Part shown: positions 1 through 7,001 of the stretch, in pieces
Layout: each line of letters begins with the position of its first letter
Position numbering within the stretch: the first letter of the stretch is position 1
Origin: a virus
IMG/VR virus record: IMGVR_UViG_3300009172_000094
Location: 1 to 20,326 of that record
Length of the DNA stretch: 20,326 nt
Direction: 5' to 3' (one strand)
Program-made: the position numbers and the translations under genes
The notes under the pieces: generated by a model
Database searches by the model: none
Seen by the model: only the letters and a program-made list of their open reading frames with translations
Told to the model about the DNA's origin: nothing

Positions 1-1
1 A

Positions 2-949
2 GATGCTTTAAATGAATTTTACCGCCAGTTCCCAAGAACTACAGAGCATGCTTTTAGAGATGAGACTAAAGGAAGTATATTTAACCTAGTTAAAATATAC
101 GAACAAATAGATTACAACGAAGAAATGTCAAGAACATTAGGAATTACTCAGGGTAATTTTCAATGGGTTAATGGTATAAAAGACAGCCAAGTTATATTTT
201 ATCCAGATAAAAAAGGTAGATTTAAAGTAAGCTGGGTGCCGCCATCAAACATACAAAACAAAGTTGTAATTAAAAATGGTGTCAAACACCCAGGAAATGT
301 ACACATGGGTGCTTTTGGTTGTGATAGCTATGATATATCAGGTACTGTTGATGGTATTGGCTCTAAAGGAGCTTTACACGGGTTAACTAAGTTTAGTATG
401 GAAGACGCGCCAGCTAATCAATTTTTTCTAGAGTACCTAGCAAGACCACAAACTGCAGAGATGTTCTTTGAAGACGTTTTAATGGCATTAGTATTTTACG
501 GGATGCCTATACTCGCAGAGAACAATAAACCTCGTCTATTGTATTATTTAAGAAGACGTGGTTACAGAGGTTTTAGTATGAACAGGCCGGACAAGATTTG
601 GAACAAACTATCTGTAGCTGAAAAAGAAGTTGGTGGAATACCTAACTCAAGTGAAGATATAAAACAAGCTCATGCTGCCGCAATTGAAATGTATATTCAA
701 GATCATGTAGGTTTAAGCACTGATGGTATTTATGGTAGTTGTTATTTTAACGAATTACTAAATGACTGGGCTAAGTTTGATATAAACAAAAGAACAAAGC
801 ATGATGCGTCTATAAGTTCTGGACTAGCTATAATGGCAAACAATAGACACTTGTACGCGCCAAACGCAAGGGTAGAAAAACCTAAACTAAATATAAGTAT
901 TGCTAGATATGCAAACAAGGGTAATACATCTAAATTAATTAAAAAATAA
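2..949 (+). CDS. terL: Large terminase subunit, C-terminal nuclease part (5' truncated by the window)
   Basis: The packaging motor cuts concatemeric DNA and pumps it into the procapsid. The reading frame is open from base 2, so the gene starts outside the window. The ATG at 125 is internal: the codons before it read FYRQFPRTTEHAFRDE, the typical linker after the ATPase domain. The visible 315 residues are therefore the linker plus the RNase H-like nuclease domain. Candidate metal-binding acids, numbered from base 2, are D108 (in GCDSYD), E173 (in ILAENNK) and D268 (in KHDASISS), in the order expected for TerL nucleases. The Walker A/B ATPase motifs must lie upstream and are not seen. The stop is separated from the portal start by only two bases, so the two are probably co-transcribed and translationally coupled. 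Family assignment rests on these motifs and on gene order. Confidence 0.88.
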   Translation, partial: DALNEFYRQFPRTTEHAFRDETKGSIFNLVKIYEQIDYNEEMSRTLGITQGNFQWVNGIKDSQVIFYPDKKGRFKVSWVPPSNIQNKVVIKNGVKHPGNVHMGAFGCDSYDISGTVDGIGSKGALHGLTKFSMEDAPANQFFLEYLARPQTAEMFFEDVLMALVFYGMPILAENNKPRLLYYLRRRGYRGFSMNRPDKIWNKLSVAEKEVGGIPNSSEDIKQAHAAAIEMYIQDHVGLSTDGIYGSCYFNELLNDWAKFDINKRTKHDASISSGLAIMANNRHLYAPNARVEKPKLNISIARYANKGNTSKLIKK

Positions 950-951
950 AT

Positions 952-3354
952 ATGGCAGATTCTGTTATCAATAATTATTTTCCAAGCCAAGTCGTAAGTG
1001 ATTTGGAAAAAATGAGCTATGATTATGGTTTAAGTGTTGCTAGAGCGATAGAAACAGAGTGGTTTCATGTTGATAGAGGTTCTAATAGATATAGAAGTAA
1101 TCAAAATGATTTTCACAAGTTAAGATTATACGCTAGAGGAGAACAATCGATACAAAAGTATAAAGATGAGTTGTCAATAAATGGTGATTTATCTTATTTA
1201 AACTTAGACTGGAAACCAGTACCTATAATACCTAAGTTTGTTGATATAGTTGTAAATGGTATAGCAGAAAGAATGTATGATGTAAAAGCTTATTCACAAG
1301 ATCCATTTGGTGTTAGCAAGAGAACAGAATACATGGAGTCTATACTGTCTGACATGAGAACTAAAAAAATTAGCGAGTTTACTGAACAAGCTTTTGGTAT
1401 GTCACTGTTAGATAATCCAAAAGAATCTTTACCAGATTCAAAAGAAGAACTAGACTTACACATGTCGTTAACATACAAGCAAGCTGTAGAGTTAGCAGAA
1501 GAACAAGCTATCAATGTTTTGTTAGAAGGTAACGATTATGAATTAATTAAAAAAAGATTTTATTACGATATTACAACAATAGGTATTGGTGCTGTAAAAA
1601 CAAGTTTTAATACATCTGAAGGCGTTACTATCGATTATGTTGATCCAGCTGACTTGGTTTATTCTTATACTGAGTCACCATACTTTGATGATATATATTA
1701 CGTTGGTGAAGTTAAAATGATACCTGTAAATGAACTTGTAAAACAATTTCCACATTTAACAGAGAGTGACTTAGCTGATATAGTTAAAAACAAAAGTTAC
1801 CACAAGTCTAATTATCACAACAGCAACTATAATTTAAACGAAGAAGATAATAATAAAGTTCAAGTTTTATATTTTAATTATAAAACGTATATGAACGAGG
1901 TTTACAAAGTAAAAGAGACTGGTAGTGGAGCTGATAAAGTTTTAGCAAAAGATGATACTTTTAACCCACCACAAGGTATGGAGGGTGAGTACGCTAAACT
2001 GCAAAGATCTGTAGAGTGTTTGTATGAGGGAGCTTTAATACTTGGTACTAAAAAATTACTTAAGTGGGAAATGTCTAAAAACATGATGCGACCTAAGAGT
2101 GATTTTACTAAAGTAAAAATGAACTACGCTATTGTTGCGCCACGTATGTACAAAGGAAGAATAGAGTCTTTGGTTGGTAGAATTACTGGTTTTGCTGACA
2201 TGATACAGCTTACACATTTAAAGCTACAACAAGTAATGTCTCGTATGGTACCTGATGGTGTTTATTTAGATGCTGATGGACTTGCGGAAATAGATTTAGG
2301 CAATGGTACTAATTATAGTCCACAAGAAGCGTTAAACATGTTTTTCCAAACAGGATCTGTTATTGGTAGATCATTCACTTCAGAAGGTGATATGAATCCA
2401 GGTAAAATACCTATACAAGAAATACAATCAGGTTCTGGTAGTGGTAAAATGCAAACTTTAATTCAAACATATAATTATTATTTACAAATGATAAGAGATG
2501 TGACTGGATTAAACGAGGCTAAAGATGGTAGCACACCAGACAAGTATTCTTTAGTTGGTGTACAAAAACTAGCTGCGGCTAATTCTAACACAGCAACAAG
2601 ACATATACTACAATCAGGTTTGTTTTTAACAAAAGAAGTTTGTCAATGTTTATCAATGCGAGTTTCAGATATATTAGAGTATTCGCCAACAGCAAACGCT
2701 TTTATACAGCAAATAGGATCTCATAACGTTGCTACATTAAAAGAAATGTCACAACTACACTTATATGACTTTGGTATATTTATCGAGCTTATGCCTGATG
2801 AAGAAGAAAAAGCAATGCTTGAAAACAATATTCAACAAGCGTTATCTCAACAAGGTATTGATTTAGAAGATGCTATTGATCTTAGAGAAATAAAAAGTAT
2901 TAAACTTGCTAATAGATTGTTGAAGATAAGACGTAAGAAGAAAAAAGAAGAAGATCAAAAAATGCAGCAAGAAAATATAAAAGCTCAATCAGAAGCTAAT
3001 ATACAAGCTCAAAACGCTGCAGCAATGATGGAAGTTAAAAAGAACGAGGCGGTTACTATGAGTCAATTGCAGTTAGAAGAAGCAAAGGCTAATTTTAAAG
3101 CTAAATTTTTAGAACAAGAAGCAGCTATAAAAAAGGATTTAATGGAACATGAGTTTAAACTTAACATACAATTAGAGCAAGTTAAAAATGAATCTGTTAA
3201 TGGTAAAGAAAAAATGAAAGAAGATCGTAAAGACGAAAGAACTAAAATACAAGCTTCTCAACAAAGTGAACTAATAGATCAAAGAAATAATGGTAAAGCA
3301 CCTAAAAGTTTTGAGTCTACAGGTAATGATAACTTAAGAGGAACAAGTATTTAG
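952..3354 (+). CDS. Portal protein
   Basis: This is probably the dodecameric ring at the packaging and tail vertex, through which DNA enters and leaves the capsid. It has 800 residues, long for a portal but usual for crAss-like and related marine podoviruses. The centre (about residues 420-560) holds the most characteristic block, with RDVTGLNEAKDGS followed by LVGVQKLAAANSNTATRH; I recall this as a conserved portal segment in crAss-like phages. The C-terminus (about 650-785) is a long Lys/Glu/Gln-rich predicted coiled coil, starting with a cluster of basic residues (RRKKKKEE) and ending in a polar tail; it could form the barrel or an internal extension. The gene sits directly between terL and the probable scaffold, the canonical position. 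It is the only complete gene here that ends in TAG. No Shine-Dalgarno sequence precedes the start (AAAATAAATATG). Confidence 0.87.
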   Translation: MADSVINNYFPSQVVSDLEKMSYDYGLSVARAIETEWFHVDRGSNRYRSNQNDFHKLRLYARGEQSIQKYKDELSINGDLSYLNLDWKPVPIIPKFVDIVVNGIAERMYDVKAYSQDPFGVSKRTEYMESILSDMRTKKISEFTEQAFGMSLLDNPKESLPDSKEELDLHMSLTYKQAVELAEEQAINVLLEGNDYELIKKRFYYDITTIGIGAVKTSFNTSEGVTIDYVDPADLVYSYTESPYFDDIYYVGEVKMIPVNELVKQFPHLTESDLADIVKNKSYHKSNYHNSNYNLNEEDNNKVQVLYFNYKTYMNEVYKVKETGSGADKVLAKDDTFNPPQGMEGEYAKLQRSVECLYEGALILGTKKLLKWEMSKNMMRPKSDFTKVKMNYAIVAPRMYKGRIESLVGRITGFADMIQLTHLKLQQVMSRMVPDGVYLDADGLAEIDLGNGTNYSPQEALNMFFQTGSVIGRSFTSEGDMNPGKIPIQEIQSGSGSGKMQTLIQTYNYYLQMIRDVTGLNEAKDGSTPDKYSLVGVQKLAAANSNTATRHILQSGLFLTKEVCQCLSMRVSDILEYSPTANAFIQQIGSHNVATLKEMSQLHLYDFGIFIELMPDEEEKAMLENNIQQALSQQGIDLEDAIDLREIKSIKLANRLLKIRRKKKKEEDQKMQQENIKAQSEANIQAQNAAAMMEVKKNEAVTMSQLQLEEAKANFKAKFLEQEAAIKKDLMEHEFKLNIQLEQVKNESVNGKEKMKEDRKDERTKIQASQQSELIDQRNNGKAPKSFESTGNDNLRGTSI

Positions 3355-3372
3355 AATTTATTAACTATTATT

Positions 3373-3382
3373 ATATTATATT
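3373..3382 (+). promoter_or_regulatory. ATATT tandem leader directly before the scaffold start
   Basis: Two exact ATATT pentamers run straight into the ATG at 3383, preceded by TTAACTATTATT. The same arrangement, with three pentamers, precedes the gene at 6100, and a related TTATATTAT precedes the gene at 16810. It may be a translation-initiation context for a host that does not use Shine-Dalgarno pairing, or part of a promoter. The function is inferred; only the repetition is seen. Confidence 0.4.
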
Positions 3383-4570
3383 ATGGAACAAAACGTAGAA
3401 AACGTAGTTGAAGAAACTACACAAGACCAAGTTGTCGAAACAAAAGCTGATGAATCTAAATTTGATTCCGCTGGAGACGACACTATTTTAAAAGTAGATT
3501 TAAGTCAACCACCACCAGAACCAACACAAGATGAAATTAAAGAAAATAACCCTAACAACGAGGGAGTGGTTACAAAGCTTGATAATGCCGAGTCCACAGA
3601 AAAACAAGAAGAAATACAACCGCAAGAGCAAACACAAGAAGCTCCAGTATTAGAAGAAGTTACAAACGAAGAAGTTAAAGAGCAAGCAGAAGAATTAACT
3701 GAAGAGATAATAGAAGCTCAAGAAACTGGAAAAGCTTTACCAGAGAATTTACAAAAAGTTGTAGATTTTATGGAAGACACAGGCGGAAGTCTAGAGGATT
3801 ATGTAAAACTTAATCAAGATTATGCTAGCTATGACAATGACACGTTGTTAAGAGAATATTATAGCAATACAAAACCTCATTTAGACAATGAAGAAATAAG
3901 TTTCTTAATGGAAGATCAGTTTTCATATGATGAAGACGCTGACAATGAAAGAGACATAAAAAGAAAAAAATTAGCATTAAAAGAGCAAGTTGCCGATGCT
4001 AAGGCCCATCTGGACAGGCAAAAGTCCAAATACTATGAAGAAATTAAAGCCGGATCGAAACTCACTACTGAGCAACAGAAAGCAGTTAATTTTTTTGATA
4101 GATATAATAAGGAGTCGGAAGAAAGTCAAAGAATAGCAGAAAAAGGTAAAAATGTATTTGTAGAAAAAACTAATCAAGTATTTAACAACGAATTCAAAGG
4201 TTTTGATTATAACGTTGGTGATAAGAGATACAGATATAATGTTAAAAATCCTGATAGCGTGAAACAAACTCAAAGTGACATTAATAATTTTGTTCAAAGA
4301 TTTACTGATAAAAACAACGGACAAATTAATGATGCTAAAGGTTATCACAAATCATTATTTACAGCTATGAACCCAGATGCTATTGCTAATCATTTTTACG
4401 AGCAAGGTAAGGCTGACGCTATGAAAAATAGTGTTGCTAAATCTAAAAACGTTAGTATGAATCCTAGACAGTCGTTTAGTAATGAAAATACTAGTGGCAT
4501 GAAAGTAAGAATAGTTAACAATCAACTTTCTGATACGGCAACTTTTAAATTTAAAAATAAAAATAAATAA
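3383..4570 (+). CDS. Probable capsid scaffolding / head assembly protein
   Basis: This 395-residue protein is encoded between the portal and the major capsid protein, the classic scaffold position. Residues 1-115 are a low-complexity, strongly acidic stretch rich in Glu, Gln, Val and Asn, probably disordered. About 120-290 looks helical and charged (for example KKLALKEQVADAKAHLDRQK), as expected for an elongated scaffold or assembly core. The C-terminal third contains HFYEQGKADAMKNSVAKSKN and ends in a basic tail (FKFKNKNK) that could contact the capsid shell. There are no membrane segments and no catalytic motif; I see no protease signature, so a fused prohead protease is not supported. Assignment is from position and composition rather than recognised homology; a minor head or internal protein is the main alternative. 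The leader is an ATATT repeat rather than a Shine-Dalgarno site. Confidence 0.55.
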   Translation: MEQNVENVVEETTQDQVVETKADESKFDSAGDDTILKVDLSQPPPEPTQDEIKENNPNNEGVVTKLDNAESTEKQEEIQPQEQTQEAPVLEEVTNEEVKEQAEELTEEIIEAQETGKALPENLQKVVDFMEDTGGSLEDYVKLNQDYASYDNDTLLREYYSNTKPHLDNEEISFLMEDQFSYDEDADNERDIKRKKLALKEQVADAKAHLDRQKSKYYEEIKAGSKLTTEQQKAVNFFDRYNKESEESQRIAEKGKNVFVEKTNQVFNNEFKGFDYNVGDKRYRYNVKNPDSVKQTQSDINNFVQRFTDKNNGQINDAKGYHKSLFTAMNPDAIANHFYEQGKADAMKNSVAKSKNVSMNPRQSFSNENTSGMKVRIVNNQLSDTATFKFKNKNK

Positions 4571-4592
4571 ATAATTAAAAAAACATTAAAAA
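4571..4592 (+). promoter_or_regulatory. A-rich leader of the major capsid gene
   Basis: The 22-nt gap before the capsid start is almost purely A and T, with adenine runs at 4577-4583 and 4588-4592 directly against the ATG. A-rich, SD-less leaders of this kind are known to go with high translation in Bacteroidota. This fits the most abundant virion protein, but strength is inferred. Confidence 0.45.
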
Positions 4593-6026
4593 ATGTCAAT
4601 TACTAGAAGAACGTCGTTTCAAGCTGCACCAGTGCAAGCTGTTACGTCGCAAAATTACTTAGACATCCAAAACAACGGATGGGCACAGCAATACCTACCT
4701 GACTTAATGGAAAAAGAAGCTGAGGTTTATGGAAAAAGAACTATCTCAGGTTTCTTATCTCAAGTTGGTGCGGAAGAAGCTATGTCAGCTGATCAAGTTA
4801 TTTGGTCAGAACAAGGTAGATTACATCTATCTTACGAGTGTGATATGGTAGACGTTACAGCAAGTACAATTAATATTACTAAAGATATTGATGGTGTTGC
4901 TCAAACAACTACACACGGTATTAGAGTTGGTGATCAAGTATTGATCGCTGGAGGTGGACAAACTGTTACGGCTCGTGTAAGCGTTGCTGCTGCGGGTGCG
5001 CAAGTTATTACAGTGCAACCGTATAGATTTGCACACATGACAAATGCAGGTTTTGCTAATGGAGACAATACATGTACTATACTAGTATTTGGTTCTGAAA
5101 ACGCAAAAGGAGTTGCATACGTAGGAGGTAGATCTAATGAGCCATCTTTCACTACATTTACAAACAAGCCAATCATTTTAAAAGACATGTATGAGGTTTC
5201 AGGATCTGATGCTGCTCAAGTTGGTTGGGTTGAAGTTTCTGGTGAAGAAGGACAAAATGGTTACTACTGGTACTTAAAAGCTGAAGGAGATACAAGAGCT
5301 AGATTTACTGATTACTTAGAAATGAGTATGATTGAATCAGAGTTAGTTGCTGCTGCTTCTGCTATTGCTCTACCAACTGATGGTGGTGCAGGTACTGCGG
5401 GTACTGAAGGATTATTTGCTGCAATCAGATCAAGAGGTAATCAAACTTCAGGAGTTACGGGTACTAACCCTTCTACTGATTTTGCTGAATTTGATTTAAT
5501 CTTAGCTGAATTTGACAGAAATGGTGCTATTGAAGAAAACATGATGTTTGTAAATAGAGGAACTTCTCTTGCAATGGACGATATGTTAGCTTCATTAAAC
5601 TCTGGTTATTCTGGTGGTACTTCTTACGGAGTATTTAACAACTCAGAAGACATGGCTTTAAATTTAGGTTTCTCTGGTTTCAGACGTGGATCTTACGATT
5701 TCTACAAGTCTGACTGGAAATACTTAAACGATTTAGCTACTAGAGGTGGTATAAACAATTCTGCTACTGCAGGTGAAGATATTAGAGGGGTTGTTATACC
5801 AGCTGGTACTTCTTCAGTTTATGACCAACAATTAGGTAAAAACCTTAAGCGTCCTTTCTTACACGTAAGATATAGAGCTTCTCAGTTAGAAAGCAGAAAA
5901 ATGAAGACATGGGTTACTGGTTCCGTTGGAGCTGCTACGTCTGATCTTGATGCAATGACTGTAAACTTCTTATCAGAAAGATGTTTAATTACACAAGGTG
6001 CTAACAATTTCATGTTAATGAACTAA
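4593..6026 (+). CDS. Major capsid protein (HK97 fold, crAss-like type)
   Basis: This is the main shell protein of the head, 477 residues. The N-terminal part reads LDIQNNGWAQQYLPDLMEKEAEVYGKR in two adjacent segments, typical of the N-arm of this family. The C-terminus (about 420-477) contains RPFLHVRYRAS, KMKTWVTGSVG and LSERCLITQGANNFMLMN, which I recognise as the conserved end of crAss-like and marine flavophage capsid proteins. About residues 88-165 form a Val/Gly/Thr-rich beta segment (HGIRVGDQVLIAGGG) that looks like an inserted domain. Codon use differs from its neighbours: by hand count 8 of 20 Phe codons are TTC and 12 of 18 Tyr codons are TAC, against 0 of 11 and 6 of 20 in the first 250 codons of the portal gene. 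This is consistent with selection for high expression. An A-rich leader precedes it and a strong terminator hairpin follows. Confidence 0.9.
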   Translation: MSITRRTSFQAAPVQAVTSQNYLDIQNNGWAQQYLPDLMEKEAEVYGKRTISGFLSQVGAEEAMSADQVIWSEQGRLHLSYECDMVDVTASTINITKDIDGVAQTTTHGIRVGDQVLIAGGGQTVTARVSVAAAGAQVITVQPYRFAHMTNAGFANGDNTCTILVFGSENAKGVAYVGGRSNEPSFTTFTNKPIILKDMYEVSGSDAAQVGWVEVSGEEGQNGYYWYLKAEGDTRARFTDYLEMSMIESELVAAASAIALPTDGGAGTAGTEGLFAAIRSRGNQTSGVTGTNPSTDFAEFDLILAEFDRNGAIEENMMFVNRGTSLAMDDMLASLNSGYSGGTSYGVFNNSEDMALNLGFSGFRRGSYDFYKSDWKYLNDLATRGGINNSATAGEDIRGVVIPAGTSSVYDQQLGKNLKRPFLHVRYRASQLESRKMKTWVTGSVGAATSDLDAMTVNFLSERCLITQGANNFMLMN

Positions 6027-6037
6027 GCACAAAACTT

Positions 6038-6076
6038 TAAAAGAACCGGGGCTTCGGCCTCGGTACTTTTATTTTT
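6038..6076 (+). terminator. Strong intrinsic terminator after the major capsid gene
   Basis: Bases 6039-6052 pair with 6057-6070 around a TTCG tetraloop closed by C-G (6053-6056). The 14 stacked positions include one G-U pair (6049/6060) and one A-A mismatch (6044/6065); T6038-A6071 can extend the stem. The 3' arm ends in TTTT and is followed by A and five more Ts. The GC-rich core (ACCGGGGC / GCCTCGGT) stands out in an AT-rich genome. It starts 12 nt after the capsid stop, and the next gene begins 24 nt after it, on the same strand. Confidence 0.88.
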
Positions 6077-6084
6077 ATTAATTT

Positions 6085-6099
6085 ATATTATATTATATT
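6085..6099 (+). repeat. Three tandem ATATT pentamers abutting a start codon
   Basis: Exact copies lie at 6085-6089, 6090-6094 and 6095-6099, and the ATG follows at 6100. It resembles the leader at 3373-3382. It lies just after the capsid terminator, so it may belong to a new promoter or translation-initiation unit; no clear Bacteroidota-type TTG / TAnnTTTG promoter pair is visible in the 24-nt gap. Confidence 0.5.
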
Positions 6100-6942
6100 A
6101 TGGCAAAAAAACAAACAAAAGCTTACGCTGGTGATCCTGGCGATGAGCACGTAGAAAAAATAGCACCGGTTATGGAAACACCAAAACCAACAAGAGTAGA
6201 ACCAAAAAGTCAAAAAACAAATGACGGCTGGAAAATACAAGATAGAACATATCTTTTAACAGACGGTTCAAAACCTTTAAGTAAGTCAATAAAAAGTGCA
6301 GGTATATATCACTTTGATGAAAATTTAGGTTATGAAAGAGAAATGAAGTATTGTGAAAATCAAAAAACTCATTTTGTTGATGAAATGAAAGGAGAAATGA
6401 GATTATCTCACATTGTATTTAGAGCTGGTGTTTTATTTGTTCCTAAAAACAAAGTTACACTACAAAAACTTTTAGCGTTACATCCTTACAACGGTAAAGT
6501 TTTTTATGAATTAAAACCTCAAAAAATAGCAGAGTTCGAAGTTGAAAGTATTGAAATAGAAATAGAAGCTTTAAACGCTGCTCAAGCCTTAGACATTGAC
6601 ATGGCTGAAGCAGTTATGCGTGTAGAACTAGGTTCTAGAGTCACTAAGATGAGTTCTAAGGAACTTAAGCGAGATTTACTATTATATGCTAAGAGAAACC
6701 CTAGTTTGTTCTTAGAATTAATAAACGACGAGAACGTACATCTTAGAAATATAGGTATTAGAGCTACTGAAATGGGATTGTTAAAACTATCACAAGATCA
6801 AAGAACTTTTTCTTGGAAAGATACTAATAGAAAATTAATGAACGTACCATTTGATGAGCATCCATATTCAGCTTTAGCCGCTTGGTTTAAAACTGATGAG
6901 GGTATGGAAATCTTCACAAATATAGAAAAAAGATTGAAGTAA
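6100..6942 (+). CDS. Unrecognised conserved structural-module protein
   Basis: A 280-residue soluble protein of unknown role, encoded directly downstream of the capsid protein. Residues 1-45 are Lys/Pro-rich and probably disordered. About 45-145 contains WKIQDRTYLLTDGSKPLS, GIYHFDENLGYERE and THFVDEMKGEMRLSHIVFRAG, a mixed alpha/beta block. About 145-200 is a Glu/Ala-rich helix (EFEVESIEIEIEALNAAQAL). About 200-280 ends with HLRNIGIRATEMGLLKL, FSWKDTNRKLMNVPFDE and YSALAAWFKTDEGMEI. I recall similar proteins next to capsid genes in marine phages but know no assigned function; a head completion, decoration or internal capsid protein are possibilities. There are no membrane segments and no enzyme motif that I can name. 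The gene is bracketed by two GC-rich hairpins (6038-6076 and 6948-6988), unlike any other gene in the window. Confidence 0.6.
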   Translation: MAKKQTKAYAGDPGDEHVEKIAPVMETPKPTRVEPKSQKTNDGWKIQDRTYLLTDGSKPLSKSIKSAGIYHFDENLGYEREMKYCENQKTHFVDEMKGEMRLSHIVFRAGVLFVPKNKVTLQKLLALHPYNGKVFYELKPQKIAEFEVESIEIEIEALNAAQALDIDMAEAVMRVELGSRVTKMSSKELKRDLLLYAKRNPSLFLELINDENVHLRNIGIRATEMGLLKLSQDQRTFSWKDTNRKLMNVPFDEHPYSALAAWFKTDEGMEIFTNIEKRLK

Positions 6943-6947
6943 AAACC

Positions 6948-6988
6948 TTGTAGAAGCGGTCGCTCTACGGGGCGATCGCAAACTACAA
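6948..6988 (+). ncRNA. GC-rich structured spacer with two competing hairpins
   Basis: Long form: TTGTAG (6948-6953) pairs with CTACAA (6983-6988), then an internal loop, then GCGGTCGC (6956-6963) pairs with GCGATCGC (6972-6979) with one G-U pair and an 8-nt loop. Short form: GTAGA(A)GC (6950-6957) pairs with GCTCTAC (6962-6968) around GGTC with one bulged A. The two share bases and exclude each other. No U-run follows on the + strand, so it does not look like a simple terminator. It could be an attenuator-like switch, an RNA processing site or a protein-binding site in the late mRNA. Confidence 0.5.
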
Positions 6989-7001
6989 ACAAAAAAGAAA
7001 T

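Noticed and set aside
125-949. A complete 274-residue gene starting at ATG 125
   Set aside because: The same frame is open back to base 2 and codes for the conserved terminase linker, so 125 is an internal methionine of a truncated terL.
3977-4348. Minus-strand 123-codon frame with hydrophobic composition
   Set aside because: It lies wholly inside the scaffold gene, has no leader or coupled neighbour, and is the reverse reading of Lys/Asn/Asp-rich codons.
6972-6979. GCGATCGC as a cyanobacterial HIP1-type repeat
   Set aside because: It is a single copy that is explained by pairing with GCGGTCGC upstream, and everything else points to a Bacteroidota rather than cyanobacterial host.
6948-6988. 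Rho-independent terminator on the + strand
   Set aside because: The stem is good but is followed by AACAAAAAAGAAAT rather than a T-run. On the reverse strand a short T-run follows, but no reverse genes are present.
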